Positions 35,001 through 44,641 of a DNA stretch of 64,000 bases are shown here, in pieces; position 1 is the stretch's first letter; each line of letters opens with the position of its first letter. Source of the DNA: Novispirillum itersonii subsp. itersonii ATCC 12639. Its GTDB lineage: Bacteria > Pseudomonadota > Alphaproteobacteria > Rhodospirillales > Rhodospirillaceae. Under the pieces are notes generated by a model, which did no database searches, was not told the origin of the DNA, and saw only the letters and a list, made by a program, of their open reading frames with translations. The position numbers and the translations under genes were made by a program. Where the stretch lies: positions 276,970 to 340,969 of the forward strand of contig NZ_KB907339.1 in assembly GCF_000381985.1 (NCBI RefSeq), given 5' to 3'.

Positions 35001-35027
35001 TCTGCTTACGCAGAGTAGTACATCTTG
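35001..35027. other. Right attachment site at the 3' end of glnA
   Basis: It is the 27-bp partner of 28269-28295 and covers the last codons (KMYYSA) and stop of glnA. Because the element's junction restores these bases, the gene stays intact. Confidence 0.88.
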
Positions 35028-36415
35028 TACTCGATCGGGTGCGGGGTGTGTTCGTAGGCGTAGACTTCCTGGAACTTCAGCTCGATGTAGGAGTCAATGA
35101 AGTCCTTGGTGAAGACGTCGCCACGGGTCAGGAACTCGTGGTTGGCCTTCAGGGCGTCCAGCGCTTCACGCAGCGAGCCGCACACGGTCGGGACCTGAGC
35201 CAGTTCTTCCGGCGGCAGATCGTACAGGTTCTTATCCATCGGGTCGCCCGGGTGGATCTTGTTCTGGATGCCGTCCAGACCGGCCATCATCATGGCGGTG
35301 TAGGCCAGATACGGGTTGGCGGTCGGATCCGGGAACCGCACTTCGACGCGCTTGCCCTTCGGGTTGGCGACGTGCGGAATACGGCAGGAGGCCGAACGGT
35401 TGCGGGCGGAATACGCCAGCAGCACCGGGGCTTCAAAGCCCGGGATCAGGCGCTTGTAGGAGTTGGTGGACGGGTTGGTGAAGGCGTTCAGGGCCTTGGC
35501 ATGCTTGATGATGCCGCCGATGTAGTACAGCGCCATGTCCGACAGGTCGGCATAGCCCGAACCGGCGAACAGCGGCTTGCCGTCCTTCCACAGGGACTGG
35601 TGAACGTGCATGCCCGAGCCGTTGTCGCCGGCCAGCGGCTTCGGCATGAAGGTCGCGGTCTTGCCGTAGGAGTGGGCGACCATGTGCACGACGTACTTGT
35701 AGACCTGCATCCAGTCAGCAGCCTGCATCAGGGTGCCGAACTTGAAGCCCAGTTCGTGCTGCGACGCGGCCACTTCGTGGTGATGCTTTTCCATGGGCAG
35801 GCCCATGTCCATCATCACGGTGCACATTTCGGCGCGCAGGTCGACGGCGTTGTCAACCGGCGGAACCGGGAAGTAACCACCCTTGACACCCGGACGGTGG
35901 GCGTAGTTGCCGCGTTCGAATTCCTTATCGGTCACCCACGGGGCGTCTTCGGAATCCAGCTCGAAGGAAACCTTGTGCATATCGACGGTGTAACGCACGT
36001 CGTCGAACACGAAGAATTCAGCTTCCGGGCCGAAGTAGGCGGTATCGGCAATGCCGACGGACTGGGCGTAGGCCAGACCCTTCTTGGCAATCGCGCGCGG
36101 GCAGCGGTCATACAGCTGGCCGGTGGCCGGATCGACGACGTCGCAGACGATGATCAGGTGCGGCTGGGCCGCAAACGGATCGAGAACGGCGGTGGACAGA
36201 TCCGGCATCAGGATCATGTCGGATTCATTGATTTCCTTCCAGCCGTGGATGGAGGAACCGTCGAACATGATGCCTTCGGTCAGCAGGTCTTCATCAACGG
36301 TGGAGACGTGCTGGGCGGTGTGCTGCCACTTGCCCTTCGGGTCGGTAAAGCGGAAATCGACATACTTAACGTCGTTTTCCTTGATCATCTCGAGAATGGT
36401 ATTGACGTCGGACAT
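35006..36415 (-). CDS. glnA: Type I glutamine synthetase
   Basis: It makes glutamine from glutamate, ammonia and ATP. The 469-residue subunit begins [20 protein letters not shown]. It carries the signature [18 protein letters not shown], the ATP region with [40 protein letters not shown], and the adenylylation site in [11 protein letters not shown], so it is a GSI-beta enzyme regulated by adenylylation. It is downstream of glnB on the same strand (121-bp gap). Its last codons serve as the attachment site of the neighbouring element and are unchanged. Confidence 0.97.
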   Translation of the reverse strand: MSDVNTILEMIKENDVKYVDFRFTDPKGKWQHTAQHVSTVDEDLLTEGIMFDGSSIHGWKEINESDMILMPDLSTAVLDPFAAQPHLIIVCDVVDPATGQLYDRCPRAIAKKGLAYAQSVGIADTAYFGPEAEFFVFDDVRYTVDMHKVSFELDSEDAPWVTDKEFERGNYAHRPGVKGGYFPVPPVDNAVDLRAEMCTVMMDMGLPMEKHHHEVAASQHELGFKFGTLMQAADWMQVYKYVVHMVAHSYGKTATFMPKPLAGDNGSGMHVHQSLWKDGKPLFAGSGYADLSDMALYYIGGIIKHAKALNAFTNPSTNSYKRLIPGFEAPVLLAYSARNRSASCRIPHVANPKGKRVEVRFPDPTANPYLAYTAMMMAGLDGIQNKIHPGDPMDKNLYDLPPEELAQVPTVCGSLREALDALKANHEFLTRGDVFTKDFIDSYIELKFQEVYAYEHTPHPIEYKMYYSA

Positions 36416-36537
36416 TGTCCTGCTTCCCGTTATCAGTGGCGAAACATTGGGTTTGGGTAGGGGTACCGGAAGGCGTGGCCGGAGTGGGCTCCGTCACAGC
36501 CCTGACATTAAGGTGCTGCCGGGGAAAGGGGCGCGGA

Positions 36538-36948
<411 letters not shown>

Positions 36949-37179
36949 TTACATATCACGTTGCGTGCCAACTCTCCAACGGTATTGAAAACACACGAAA
37001 AATTCATGCAGTGCCGCAACTTTGGGCGTGTTGGGTGCGGGAATCTGCTCAAATAAAAAGCAATGATGCCTGTTTTTTGGGCGCATGCCGGTGTGGCGGA
37101 AGGGATGCAGATGCCTAAGTCTTGTGCTATGGGGAAGACACGGACCCCCATAGCGACCGGAGTCGGACAGGAGACCCCC

Positions 37180-38355
37180 ATGGCGAAAGCGGCCAACAGC
37201 ATTCTTTCCTCCTACGGAACCACGATTTTTGAGGTGATGTCGCGGCTGGCGGCAGAGCATGGCGCGGTTAATCTCGGGCAGGGCTTTCCCGCCGGGCTGG
37301 AACCGGCGGATATCATCGCCGCCGCCGCCCGTGCAGTGACCGATGGCCCGCACCAGTATCCGTCAATGCTGGGCATCCCGGCGCTGCGGCAGGCAATTGC
37401 CGCCCACGAAAAGACCTTCTGGGGGCTGGATGTTGACTGGCAGTCGGAGGTGCTGGTCGTCTCCGGGGCGACCGAAGCGCTGGCGGACTGCCTGTTCGGG
37501 CTGATCGAGCCGGGCGACGAGGTGATCGTGTTCGAGCCGCTGTACGACAGCTATGTGCCGATTATCCGCCGCGCCGGGGGCGTGCCGGTGCCGGTGCGCC
37601 TGTCGCCGCCGGACTGGGCCCTGCCGCGTGCCGAGCTGGCCGCCGCCTTCTCGGACAAGACCAAGCTGGTGCTGCTGAACACCCCGATGAACCCCTGCGC
37701 CAAGGTGTTCAGCCGCGATGATCTGGCCTATGTCGCCGGGCTGGTGCAGCGGCATGACGCCTATGCCCTGTGCGACGAGGTGTATGAACATCTGGTGTTC
37801 GACGGTCAGGACCATGTGCCGATGATGACCCTGCCGGGCATGCGTGACCGCTGCATCCGCATCGGCTCGTTCGGCAAGGTGTTCTCGCTGACCAGCTGGA
37901 AGGTGGGGTACATCGTTGCCGCCCCGGCCCTGATGCAGCCGATTGCCCGCACCCACCAGTATATGACCTTCACCACCCCCACCGCGTTACAGGCGGCGGT
38001 GGCCTGGGGGCTGGAACACCGGGATGACTATGTGCGTGGTCTGGCCGGGCAGCTTCAGGCCCGCCGTGACCGGCTGTCCGCCGGGCTGGCGGAGCTGGGC
38101 TACCGCCCGTTGACGGCGCAGGGCACCTACTTCCTGACGGTGGACTTCTCGGCGCTGGGCGATGAAGGCGATGCCGATTACTGCCGCCGTCTGACCACTG
38201 GGGCCAAGGTGACGGCGGTGCCGCTGTCGCCGTTCTACCTTGACCGGCCGGGGGTGGAGACGCCGCGCAGCTTCATCCGTTTCTGCTTCGCCAAGACCGA
38301 TGCGGAGATTGACGAGGCGCTTATCCGCCTGCGGGCATACGGCGCCACAGCGTAA
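37180..38355 (+). CDS. PLP-dependent aminotransferase (fold type I)
   Basis: A 391-residue class I/II aminotransferase. VNLGQGFPAGLEPADIIAAA is the substrate-binding start, SGATEALADCLFGLIEPGDE the cofactor region, LLNTPMNPCAKVFS (usually NPxNPTG) follows, and the PLP lysine is in IGSFGKVFSLTSWKVGY. IRFCFAKTDAEIDEAL contains the C-terminal Arg. It resembles the methionine/kynurenine aminotransferase (YbdL/KAT) group. CAGGAG precedes the ATG at 37180. It overlaps the convergent DUF1045 gene tail to tail by 35 bp. Confidence 0.88.
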   Translation: MAKAANSILSSYGTTIFEVMSRLAAEHGAVNLGQGFPAGLEPADIIAAAARAVTDGPHQYPSMLGIPALRQAIAAHEKTFWGLDVDWQSEVLVVSGATEALADCLFGLIEPGDEVIVFEPLYDSYVPIIRRAGGVPVPVRLSPPDWALPRAELAAAFSDKTKLVLLNTPMNPCAKVFSRDDLAYVAGLVQRHDAYALCDEVYEHLVFDGQDHVPMMTLPGMRDRCIRIGSFGKVFSLTSWKVGYIVAAPALMQPIARTHQYMTFTTPTALQAAVAWGLEHRDDYVRGLAGQLQARRDRLSAGLAELGYRPLTAQGTYFLTVDFSALGDEGDADYCRRLTTGAKVTAVPLSPFYLDRPGVETPRSFIRFCFAKTDAEIDEALIRLRAYGATA

Positions 38356-39028
38356 ACGGCTGGTCGCGGTCGGGCTGGCGGTAGATGGCAACCTCGGTCA
38401 GCCGCAGCCGTTCCAGCCCGCAGCCAGAAAACAGGGCGGCCAGATCCCGCGTCAGCGCGGCGGTCCGGTCGCCCTGACCGTTTAGGAGACCGCTCAGGGG
38501 GCCGGTCAGGGTCATGTGAAAGCGGAAGGTGTCCAATACGTAGGGGTAGCCCCAGCGGGTCAGGTGGGCGTCCTCTGCCGGGGTCAGACCCTTGGCGCGG
38601 CGGCTGGCCTGCTGTTCCGGGGTTTCCGGGCGGCGGAAGCGGTCGAGTTCTGTCACGCAGCGCCCGGCAAAGGCCTGAAGCGCCGCCGAGGGCTGCTGCG
38701 GGATCAGCGCCAGAAATCCGCCCAGCCGGGTCACCGCCAGCGGTGGCAGATCAAACGCGGCCTGACCGGCCATCAGAGTGCCCGCCGCCTTCAGCAATCC
38801 GTCCTCATCGCTGCCGTCTGCCAGTTCAAACGGGGCCTTCAGCGTGGCATGGAAGCCATAAAAGCGCGGCGCTGCCGTCAGGGCCCGGATCTCTTCCGCC
38901 GACAGTCCGGCCAGTTCCGGCTGGTCGTGCGGTGTGCCGTCCACTCCCCGCCCCAGCCAGCGGGCCGCCGTCCGTTCCAGATCAGACCCGGCCGGAGGAG
39001 CGTAGTAGAGGGCGTAGCGGGCAGTCAT
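38321..39028 (-). CDS. DUF1045 2H-phosphoesterase-like protein
   Basis: A 235-residue protein with the paired motifs of the 2H phosphoesterase superfamily: FHATLKAPF (H-x-T) and FHMTLTGPL (H-x-T). The N-terminus RYALYYAPPAGSDLERTAAR is characteristic of DUF1045, a family regularly found beside C-P lyase genes. It is on the same strand as phnG-M, 312 bp after phnM. A cyclic phosphodiester or nucleotide-like intermediate of phosphonate breakdown is a plausible substrate. Confidence 0.82.
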   Translation of the reverse strand: MTARYALYYAPPAGSDLERTAARWLGRGVDGTPHDQPELAGLSAEEIRALTAAPRFYGFHATLKAPFELADGSDEDGLLKAAGTLMAGQAAFDLPPLAVTRLGGFLALIPQQPSAALQAFAGRCVTELDRFRRPETPEQQASRRAKGLTPAEDAHLTRWGYPYVLDTFRFHMTLTGPLSGLLNGQGDRTAALTRDLAALFSGCGLERLRLTEVAIYRQPDRDQPFTLWRRMPAGG

Positions 39029-39040
39029 GATGGGATGTGT

Positions 39041-39340
39041 CCTGAGAGAGAAAGAGAACGGGGCGCTGCCCCGTGACCCCGCAAAGGGCCGTCAGGCCCT
39101 TTGATCCCGTTTTAGGGAAGGAAAAACGCTGTTTTTGGTGCGGGCTAAGCCCGCAGAGCAGAAAAGGGGCCTGACCGGAAACAATGATCTCCGGTCAGGC
39201 TGGATGAAAAACAGAGGTGAAGGAGGCCGCGCCTCCTTCTGGGGCCACGGGGCAACGCCCCGCTTTTTTTAGCCTGGGCAACGCCCCGCTTTTTCAGCCT
39301 GGGCAAAGCCCCACCAAGCCCCATTCTCTGTATTCTTCCC
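39041..39340. repeat. Palindrome-rich spacer between phnM and DUF1045 gene
   Basis: No gene. It holds GGGGC-GCT-GCCCC and AAAGGGCC-GTCA-GGCCCTTT (39058-39103), GCGGGC-TAA-GCCCGC (39140-39154), the terminator at 39169-39200, and three 25/26-bp units GGGCAA(C/A)GCCC near 39250, 39276 and 39301, the first two followed by C/G and T-runs. These are REP-type sequences like those at 6331 and 58930. Confidence 0.65.
39169..39200 (-). terminator. Terminator of the phnG-M operon
   Basis: GCCTGACCGGA pairs perfectly with TCCGGTCAGGC (11 bp, ten-base loop); on the minus strand CCCCTTTTC follows. Confidence 0.7.
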
Positions 39341-40483
39341 TTAATACACCACCGCCCCATCGCGCCAGACGCGGCGGACGAGGGGGGTGTTATCCTGCAC
39401 GGTGACGCGCACGAGATCAGCGCGCAGACCGGGGGTGATGCTGCCGCGGTCGGTCAGGCCGACCATGGCGGCGATGTTGGCGGAAACGCAGGCGACGGCG
39501 TCGTGCAGGGCCATATCGGCTTTTTCGGTCAGCAGAATGACGGACTGCAGCAGGGAATAGGGCACGTAATCCGACGACAGGCCGTTCAGCAGGCCGCGTC
39601 TGGCCAGATCAAGGGCGGAGATGTTGCCGGAGTGGGAGCCGCCGCGCACGACGTTGGGGCCGCCCATGATGGTGCCCTGCCCATGGCGGCGGGCCATTTC
39701 AGCCGCTTCGAAGGTGATCGGGAATTCCGAGATCACGCAGCCGTCGGCAAGGGATTCCAGAACGTGGGCTTCGGTGGCGTCGTCGTGGCTGGCCAGCGGC
39801 AGGTTCCGCTGGCGGGACAGGGCGACGATTTCGCGGCGGTGCTTGTTGGAATACTTTTCCTGATCCTCGCGGCATTGGGCGAGGATGCCTTCCAGCTGCT
39901 CCGGGGTCCAGCTTTCGCCTTTGTAGTACTGGACGAATTTAGAAATATCGCTCCACTGGCGCTGACCGGGGGTGTGGTCCATGACCGACACCAGTTTGGT
40001 CAGCGGGTGATCGACAAAGGGCTCGAACAGCTCGACCACGCAGGGGTCGGAGACCTCGCAGCGCAGATGGAACAGGTGATTGGCCCGCAGCATGCCGTTG
40101 GTCTGGGCATGCTGAACGGCGGCGAGGGACTGGTTGAGGATTTCGCGGCGCATACCCCGGCCCCGGTATTCCCCGACCGAGACGGCATCGTAAACGGTGG
40201 TGATGCCCGCGCCGATCACCTGAGTGTCGTGGGCGGCGGCGGCGGCCAGTGCGTTGGGCCACAGCACGCCGGGGCGGGGCTCGAAATGCTTTTCCATGTT
40301 GTCGGTGTGCATTTCGATCAGGCCGGGCAGCAGCAGGTCGCCGCCCAGATCAACCGCGCCGGGGGCGGCGCTGGGGGTATCGGCGACCTCAGCGATCAGC
40401 CCGTCGCGGACGACGACGGTGCCGGTGAAGTCAGCGGCGCGGGTGACGACGCGGGCATTGGTCAGGATCAGTTCTGCGCTCAT
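39341..40483 (-). CDS. phnM: PhnM, ribose-methylphosphonate triphosphate diphosphatase
   Basis: It releases pyrophosphate from alpha-D-ribose 1-methylphosphonate 5-triphosphate in the C-P lyase pathway. The 380-residue amidohydrolase has metal site PGLIEMHTDNMEKHFEPRPG, later HLRCEVSD, LASHDDATEAHV, and VRGGSHSGNISALDLARRGL with SSDYVPYSLLQ. I use the ATG at 40483 (MSAELILTN) since the longer frame adds an unconserved leader. It is last in phnGHIJKLM, 13 bp after phnL. A second phnM lies at 46212. Confidence 0.95.
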   Translation of the reverse strand: MSAELILTNARVVTRAADFTGTVVVRDGLIAEVADTPSAAPGAVDLGGDLLLPGLIEMHTDNMEKHFEPRPGVLWPNALAAAAAHDTQVIGAGITTVYDAVSVGEYRGRGMRREILNQSLAAVQHAQTNGMLRANHLFHLRCEVSDPCVVELFEPFVDHPLTKLVSVMDHTPGQRQWSDISKFVQYYKGESWTPEQLEGILAQCREDQEKYSNKHRREIVALSRQRNLPLASHDDATEAHVLESLADGCVISEFPITFEAAEMARRHGQGTIMGGPNVVRGGSHSGNISALDLARRGLLNGLSSDYVPYSLLQSVILLTEKADMALHDAVACVSANIAAMVGLTDRGSITPGLRADLVRVTVQDNTPLVRRVWRDGAVVY

Positions 40484-40496
40484 GATCGGGGGTCTC

Positions 40497-41222
40497 TTAA
40501 GCAGCCTGAGAGGGAACGGGGAGGACATCAAACAGCCGGTCGGCAACGGCGGCGCGGGCGTCGGCATCGTGGAAAATACCGATCACGGCGGCCCCGCGCT
40601 GCTTGGCTTCCGTGATCAGCTCCAGCACCGTGGCGCGGTTGGCAGCGTCAAGGCTGGCGGTCGGTTCGTCAAGCAGCAGCACCGGATAGGGCACGCTGAA
40701 GCCCCGGGCGATGTTGACGCGCTGCTGTTCCCCGCCGGAGAAGGTGGCCGGGGCGAGGGACCACAGCCGTTCGGCAATGCGCAGGCGGGTCAGCAGGGCG
40801 CGGGCGCGGGCGCGGGCCTCCTCCGGCGCGGTGCCGAGGGTGATCAGCGGCTCGGCGACGATATCCAGCGTGCTGACACGCGGGATGACGCGCAGAAACT
40901 GCGAGACATAGCCCATGGTGTGGCGACGCACCGCCAGAATCTGGTGCGGGGTGGCACTGACCATATCGACGGTGCTGTCGCCGTGGCGGACCAGCACTTG
41001 CCCGGATCCGGGCTTATAATTGGCATACAGCGACCGCAGCAGGGTGGATTTTCCCGCCCCGGACGGGCCATGCAGGGCGACGCATTCGCCGGGGAACACA
41101 TCCAGCGTCAGCCCGGCGAACACCGGCAGGCGGGCCCCGCCCTGCGTATGCAGGACGAAGGTTTTTTCCAGATCGCGGACCGAAACGGCGGGGCGGGGGG
41201 CGTTGGTTTGGTTGGTCATCAT
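40497..41222 (-). CDS. phnL: PhnL, ABC-type ATPase of the C-P lyase complex
   Basis: A 241-residue ABC ATPase-like protein needed for transfer of the phosphonate to ATP's ribose with PhnI, PhnG and PhnH. Walker A is [16 protein letters not shown], the signature is [15 protein letters not shown], and Walker B is [16 protein letters not shown]. The ATG at 41222 overlaps the phnK stop (TGATG). No membrane partner is expected. Confidence 0.95.
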   Translation of the reverse strand: MMTNQTNAPRPAVSVRDLEKTFVLHTQGGARLPVFAGLTLDVFPGECVALHGPSGAGKSTLLRSLYANYKPGSGQVLVRHGDSTVDMVSATPHQILAVRRHTMGYVSQFLRVIPRVSTLDIVAEPLITLGTAPEEARARARALLTRLRIAERLWSLAPATFSGGEQQRVNIARGFSVPYPVLLLDEPTASLDAANRATVLELITEAKQRGAAVIGIFHDADARAAVADRLFDVLPVPSQAA

Positions 41223-42013
41223 CACACCTGCAGCACCGAGGACACCAGAAGCTGGGTATAGGGGTGGTGCGGGTCATCCAGCACCTGATCGGTCAGGCCG
41301 GTTTCCACCACCTGTCCTTCCTTCATCACCATCAGGCGGTGCGCCAGCAGGCGGGCAACGGCCAGATCGTGGGTGACGATGATCACCGACAGGCCAAGGC
41401 TGCTGACCAGCCCGCGCAGCAGATCCAGCAGGCGGGCCTGCACGGAAACATCAAGGCCGCCGGTCGGTTCATCCATGAAGATCAGGCGCGGCTGGGTCAC
41501 CAGATTGCGGGCGATCTGCAACCGCTGCTGCATCCCGCCGGAGAAGGTGCGCGGCAGGTCGTCGGTGCGGTCATCGCTGATTTCCACCCGGCCCAGCCAG
41601 TCAATGGCCTGATCGCGGATATCGCCGTAATGGCGCGCCCCGACCGCCATCAGCCGTTCGCCGATGTTGGCCCCGGCGGATACGGTCATCCGCAGGCCGT
41701 CGCGGGGGTTCTGGTGGACGATGCCCCATTCGGTGCGCATCAGCAGGCGGCGGCGCGGTTCAGACACGCGGTAGAGGTCGATCTCGCCGTCGTGGCGGCT
41801 CTGGTACAGCACCCGGCCACTGCTGGGGTCCTGCCGGGCTGACAGGCACGACAGCAGGGTTGATTTCCCGGAGCCGGACTCCCCGACGATGCCCAGCACT
41901 TCGCCGGGGTACAGATCAAACGACACATCGCGGCAGCCAAGGCGGCTGCCGTAATAATGGGTCAGCCCTTCAACCCGCAGAAGGGGCGTTTGCGGGATCA
42001 TGGTCATGGTCAT
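41222..42013 (-). CDS. phnK: PhnK, ABC-type ATPase of the C-P lyase complex
   Basis: A 263-residue ABC protein that binds the PhnGHIJ core in E. coli. Walker A is [20 protein letters not shown], the signature [16 protein letters not shown], Walker [21 protein letters not shown], and the H-loop [16 protein letters not shown] precedes the ATG at 42013, which begins a small ATGACC repeat (MTMTM). Confidence 0.95.
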   Translation of the reverse strand: MTMTMIPQTPLLRVEGLTHYYGSRLGCRDVSFDLYPGEVLGIVGESGSGKSTLLSCLSARQDPSSGRVLYQSRHDGEIDLYRVSEPRRRLLMRTEWGIVHQNPRDGLRMTVSAGANIGERLMAVGARHYGDIRDQAIDWLGRVEISDDRTDDLPRTFSGGMQQRLQIARNLVTQPRLIFMDEPTGGLDVSVQARLLDLLRGLVSSLGLSVIIVTHDLAVARLLAHRLMVMKEGQVVETGLTDQVLDDPHHPYTQLLVSSVLQV

Positions 42014-42018
42014 GGTCC

Positions 42019-42912
42019 TTATTCGGCTGCGGTGGCGCGCTGATAGGCGTCGGCATCGACACCCTGCGGGCCGACATGCCCGGCGGCGCGGCGGTCGCCG
42101 CAGTAATCGCTGTCAGAGCAGACGTACATCCGCCCGCCCTTATCGTCGGTGATGACTTCATCAAGGAAGCTGTCGGTGGCCCCGCACAGGGCGCAGCAGT
42201 CATCCCACCGCTGCACCTCGAACGGGTGATCGGTGAAGTCGAGGCTTTTGACCGGGGTATAGGGCGGCACGGCGTAAATGCGCTTTTCCCGCCCGGCCCC
42301 GAACAGCTGCAGCGCCGGGCTGTTGTTCAGTTTCGGGTTGTCAAATTTGGGGATCGGCGACGGCGCCATCAGATAGCGGTCATTGACCATCACCGGGTAG
42401 TCATAGGTGGTGGCGATATGGCCGAAGCGGGCGATATCCTCGTACAGCTTGACGTGCATCACCCCGTATTCCTGCAGGGCATGCATCTTGCGGGTTTCGG
42501 TCTCGCGCGGTTCCATCCAGCGCAGCGGCTCGGGGATCGGCACCTGATAGACCATGATCTGGTTTTCGGTCAGCGGCGTTTCCGGGATGCGGTGGCGGGT
42601 CTGGATCACCGTGGCCTCAACCGTCTTTTCGGTGGTTTTCACGGCGGCGGTGCGGGCGAAAAAGCGGCGGATCGAGACGGCGTTGGTGGTGTCATCGGCC
42701 CCCTGATCAATCACCTTCAGGGTGTCGTCCTGCCCGATGATGGCGGCGGTGACCTGAATGCCACCGGTGCCCCAGCCATAGGGCAGCGGCATTTCGCGCC
42801 CGGCGAACGGCACCTGATAACCGGGGACCGCCACCGCCTTCAGGATGGCACGGCGGATCATCCGCTTGGTCTGTTCGTCGAGGTAGGCGTAGTTGTAGCC
42901 GGTGTCAGTCAT
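42019..42912 (-). CDS. phnJ: PhnJ, C-P lyase radical-SAM subunit
   Basis: The catalytic subunit that splits the C-P bond by radical S-adenosylmethionine chemistry, 297 residues. It begins YNYAYLDEQTKRMIRRAILK. The Fe-S cysteines are in the unusual C-terminal pattern CCALCGATDSFLDE, then MYVCSDSDYCGDRR, the hallmark of PhnJ. The ATG at 42912 overlaps the phnI stop (TGATG). Confidence 0.97.
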   Translation of the reverse strand: MTDTGYNYAYLDEQTKRMIRRAILKAVAVPGYQVPFAGREMPLPYGWGTGGIQVTAAIIGQDDTLKVIDQGADDTTNAVSIRRFFARTAAVKTTEKTVEATVIQTRHRIPETPLTENQIMVYQVPIPEPLRWMEPRETETRKMHALQEYGVMHVKLYEDIARFGHIATTYDYPVMVNDRYLMAPSPIPKFDNPKLNNSPALQLFGAGREKRIYAVPPYTPVKSLDFTDHPFEVQRWDDCCALCGATDSFLDEVITDDKGGRMYVCSDSDYCGDRRAAGHVGPQGVDADAYQRATAAE

Positions 42913-44015
42913 CACAGTTCTCCCTGTTCACCGGACCGGGCGCGGCGGCGGGCGTCGTATTCGGCCCGCAGGGCGCGCACCGCGACCAGTTCTGACTGGA
43001 AATCCACGTAGTGCGGCAGCTTCAGGTGCTGGGTGAAGCCGGAGGATTCGACGGTGTCGCCGTGGCTGAGGACGAATTCCTCATCCTGCGCCGGGGCGGT
43101 GATGTCTTCGCCCAGCTCCCGCGCACGCAGGGCACGGTCAACCAGCGCCATTGACATCGCCTTGCGCTCGCCGTGGCCGAAGGTCAGGCCGTAGCCCCGG
43201 GTAAACTGCGGCGGTGTGGTCTTTGAGCCCTTAAACTGGTTGATCATCTCGCACTCGGCGACCTCGATGCTGCCGATGCAGACCGGGAAGCCCAGCTCTT
43301 CCGGGATGATCTCGACATCGACGCTGCCGATGCGGATTTCCCCGGCGAAGGGGTGGCTTTTGGCATAGCCGCGCTGGGTGGAATAGCCCAGCGCCAGCAG
43401 CCAGCCTTCATCGGCACGGGCCAGTGTCTGCAGGCGGACTGCCCGGTCCGCCGGGTACAGCGGCGGCTCGCGGGTGATATCGCCGGGCTCGGCATCGTCG
43501 GCGGCCAGATCCGGCTCGATCAGGCCTTCGGCGTTCAGCAGGGCGGTGACGCGCGGGCAGGGCTCCAGCGGGGCGGCATCGGCGGGCACCGGTACCGGGG
43601 CTTCGCCGTCAGCGGCCAGCGCGAAATCCAGCAAGCGGTGGGTGTAATCGAAGGTCGGGCCCAGCACCTGCCCGCCGGGCAGATCCTTGAAGGTGGCGGA
43701 AATGCGCCGGATGATCCGCAGGGCGTCGGTTTCCAGCGGCTCGGTCGTCGCCAGACGCGGCAGGGTGGTGCGGTAGGCGCGCAGCAGGAAGATCGCTTCC
43801 ATCAGGTCGCCGCGCGCCTGCTTGATCGCCAGCGCCGCCAGATCGCGGTCGTACAGCGACCCTTCGGTCATCACGCGGTCAACCGCCAGCGTCATCTGGT
43901 TTTTGATCTGGTCCAGCGTCAGTTCGGCCACGGCGGTGTCGCCGCGCCGCTGTTCCGCCAGAAGCTGGTGGGCGGTGTCGATGGCCTTTTCGCCGCCTTT
44001 GACAGCTACATACAT
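42912..44015 (-). CDS. phnI: PhnI, C-P lyase core subunit
   Basis: A 367-residue subunit with the nucleosidase-like step that joins phosphonate to ribose triphosphate. It starts MYVAVKGGEKAIDTAHQLLA, contains SAMSMALVDRALRARELGED-like text (KAMSMALVDRALRA) and the C-terminal LSHGDTVESSGFTQHLKLPH. TAAGGAGAG lies before the ATG at 44015. Length and order are normal. Confidence 0.96.
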   Translation of the reverse strand: MYVAVKGGEKAIDTAHQLLAEQRRGDTAVAELTLDQIKNQMTLAVDRVMTEGSLYDRDLAALAIKQARGDLMEAIFLLRAYRTTLPRLATTEPLETDALRIIRRISATFKDLPGGQVLGPTFDYTHRLLDFALAADGEAPVPVPADAAPLEPCPRVTALLNAEGLIEPDLAADDAEPGDITREPPLYPADRAVRLQTLARADEGWLLALGYSTQRGYAKSHPFAGEIRIGSVDVEIIPEELGFPVCIGSIEVAECEMINQFKGSKTTPPQFTRGYGLTFGHGERKAMSMALVDRALRARELGEDITAPAQDEEFVLSHGDTVESSGFTQHLKLPHYVDFQSELVAVRALRAEYDARRRARSGEQGEL

Positions 44016-44026
44016 GGCGTCTCTCC

Positions 44027-44641
44027 TTAACCGGCGGCGGACAGGGTGGCGCGGGTGGTGCGCGGCAGGCCGCACACCGCGCCGGGTGTGGTCAGCAGCA
44101 CATCCACTCCCTGCGGAAACAGCGGGGCGAAGGCGTCCCGGTCGGCCCAGAACGCGTCCGGCAGGCCGGAGACACTCAGGCTGACACTGCCGTTGATGCC
44201 CGGCCCGGTCAGGATGCGGGCATCGGCGTCAGCCTCCTGCGGTGGCAGCTGCACGATCAGGGTGGCGGCCAGATCCGGGGCCTCGGCGGTGCCAAGGCTG
44301 AAGCGGTCCAGCGCCGTCAGGGCGGCACAGTCGGCAATCACCGCAAAGGCAGCCTGTTCCGGCAGCGACACCAGCGGCGCGCCGGTATGGAAGCGGACCC
44401 AGCCGCTGACATCCGGGGTGGACAGCACCGGGTCCAGCCACAGCGGGGTATCCATATCAGCCAGCGTCAGGATCATCGCGGCGGCGGCGGGCGACAGCGG
44501 GGCCGGGGCCGGGGGCAGGTGCGGCACGGCGGCCCACTGGCCGGGGCGGCTGAGGGCGGTCAGGGCGCAGCGGAACACCGCCTGCGCATCATGCACCGCA
44601 TCGGCGAAACCGGGGGTGAGAGTGGCAGCGGACAGGGTCAT
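44027..44641 (-). CDS. phnH: PhnH, C-P lyase core subunit
   Basis: A 204-residue non-catalytic partner in the PhnGHIJ complex. TPGFADAVHDAQAVFRCALT then LSRPGQWAAVPHLPPAPAPL and the late FPQGVDVLLTTPGAVCGLPR are PhnH signatures. The start overlaps the phnG stop by four bases (ATGA). Confidence 0.94.
   Translation of the reverse strand: MTLSAATLTPGFADAVHDAQAVFRCALTALSRPGQWAAVPHLPPAPAPLSPAAAAMILTLADMDTPLWLDPVLSTPDVSGWVRFHTGAPLVSLPEQAAFAVIADCAALTALDRFSLGTAEAPDLAATLIVQLPPQEADADARILTGPGINGSVSLSVSGLPDAFWADRDAFAPLFPQGVDVLLTTPGAVCGLPRTTRATLSAAG

Larger units (their letters stand above)
28269..35027. mobile_element. Integrated element of about 6.76 kb at the 3' end of glnA
   Basis: Bounded by identical 27-bp direct repeats at 28269-28295 and 35001-35027. 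The right copy is the end of the intact glnA gene. Inside are a tyrosine integrase beside the left repeat, a serine recombinase, tandem 129-bp repeats, DUF3102 and antirepressor-like genes, several small unknown genes and an excisionase-like HTH gene beside the right repeat. No structural phage or conjugation genes are present, so it is a small integrative element or phage-satellite-like remnant, not a full prophage. Confidence 0.88.

Noticed and set aside
28403..35027. Complete prophage
   Set aside because: No capsid, portal, terminase, tail or lysis genes in the 6.76 kb.
36955..36972. TGGCACG upstream of glnB resembling a sigma-54 site
   Set aside because: The -12 element should have GC ten bases after GG; here it reads GA, and the rest does not fit.
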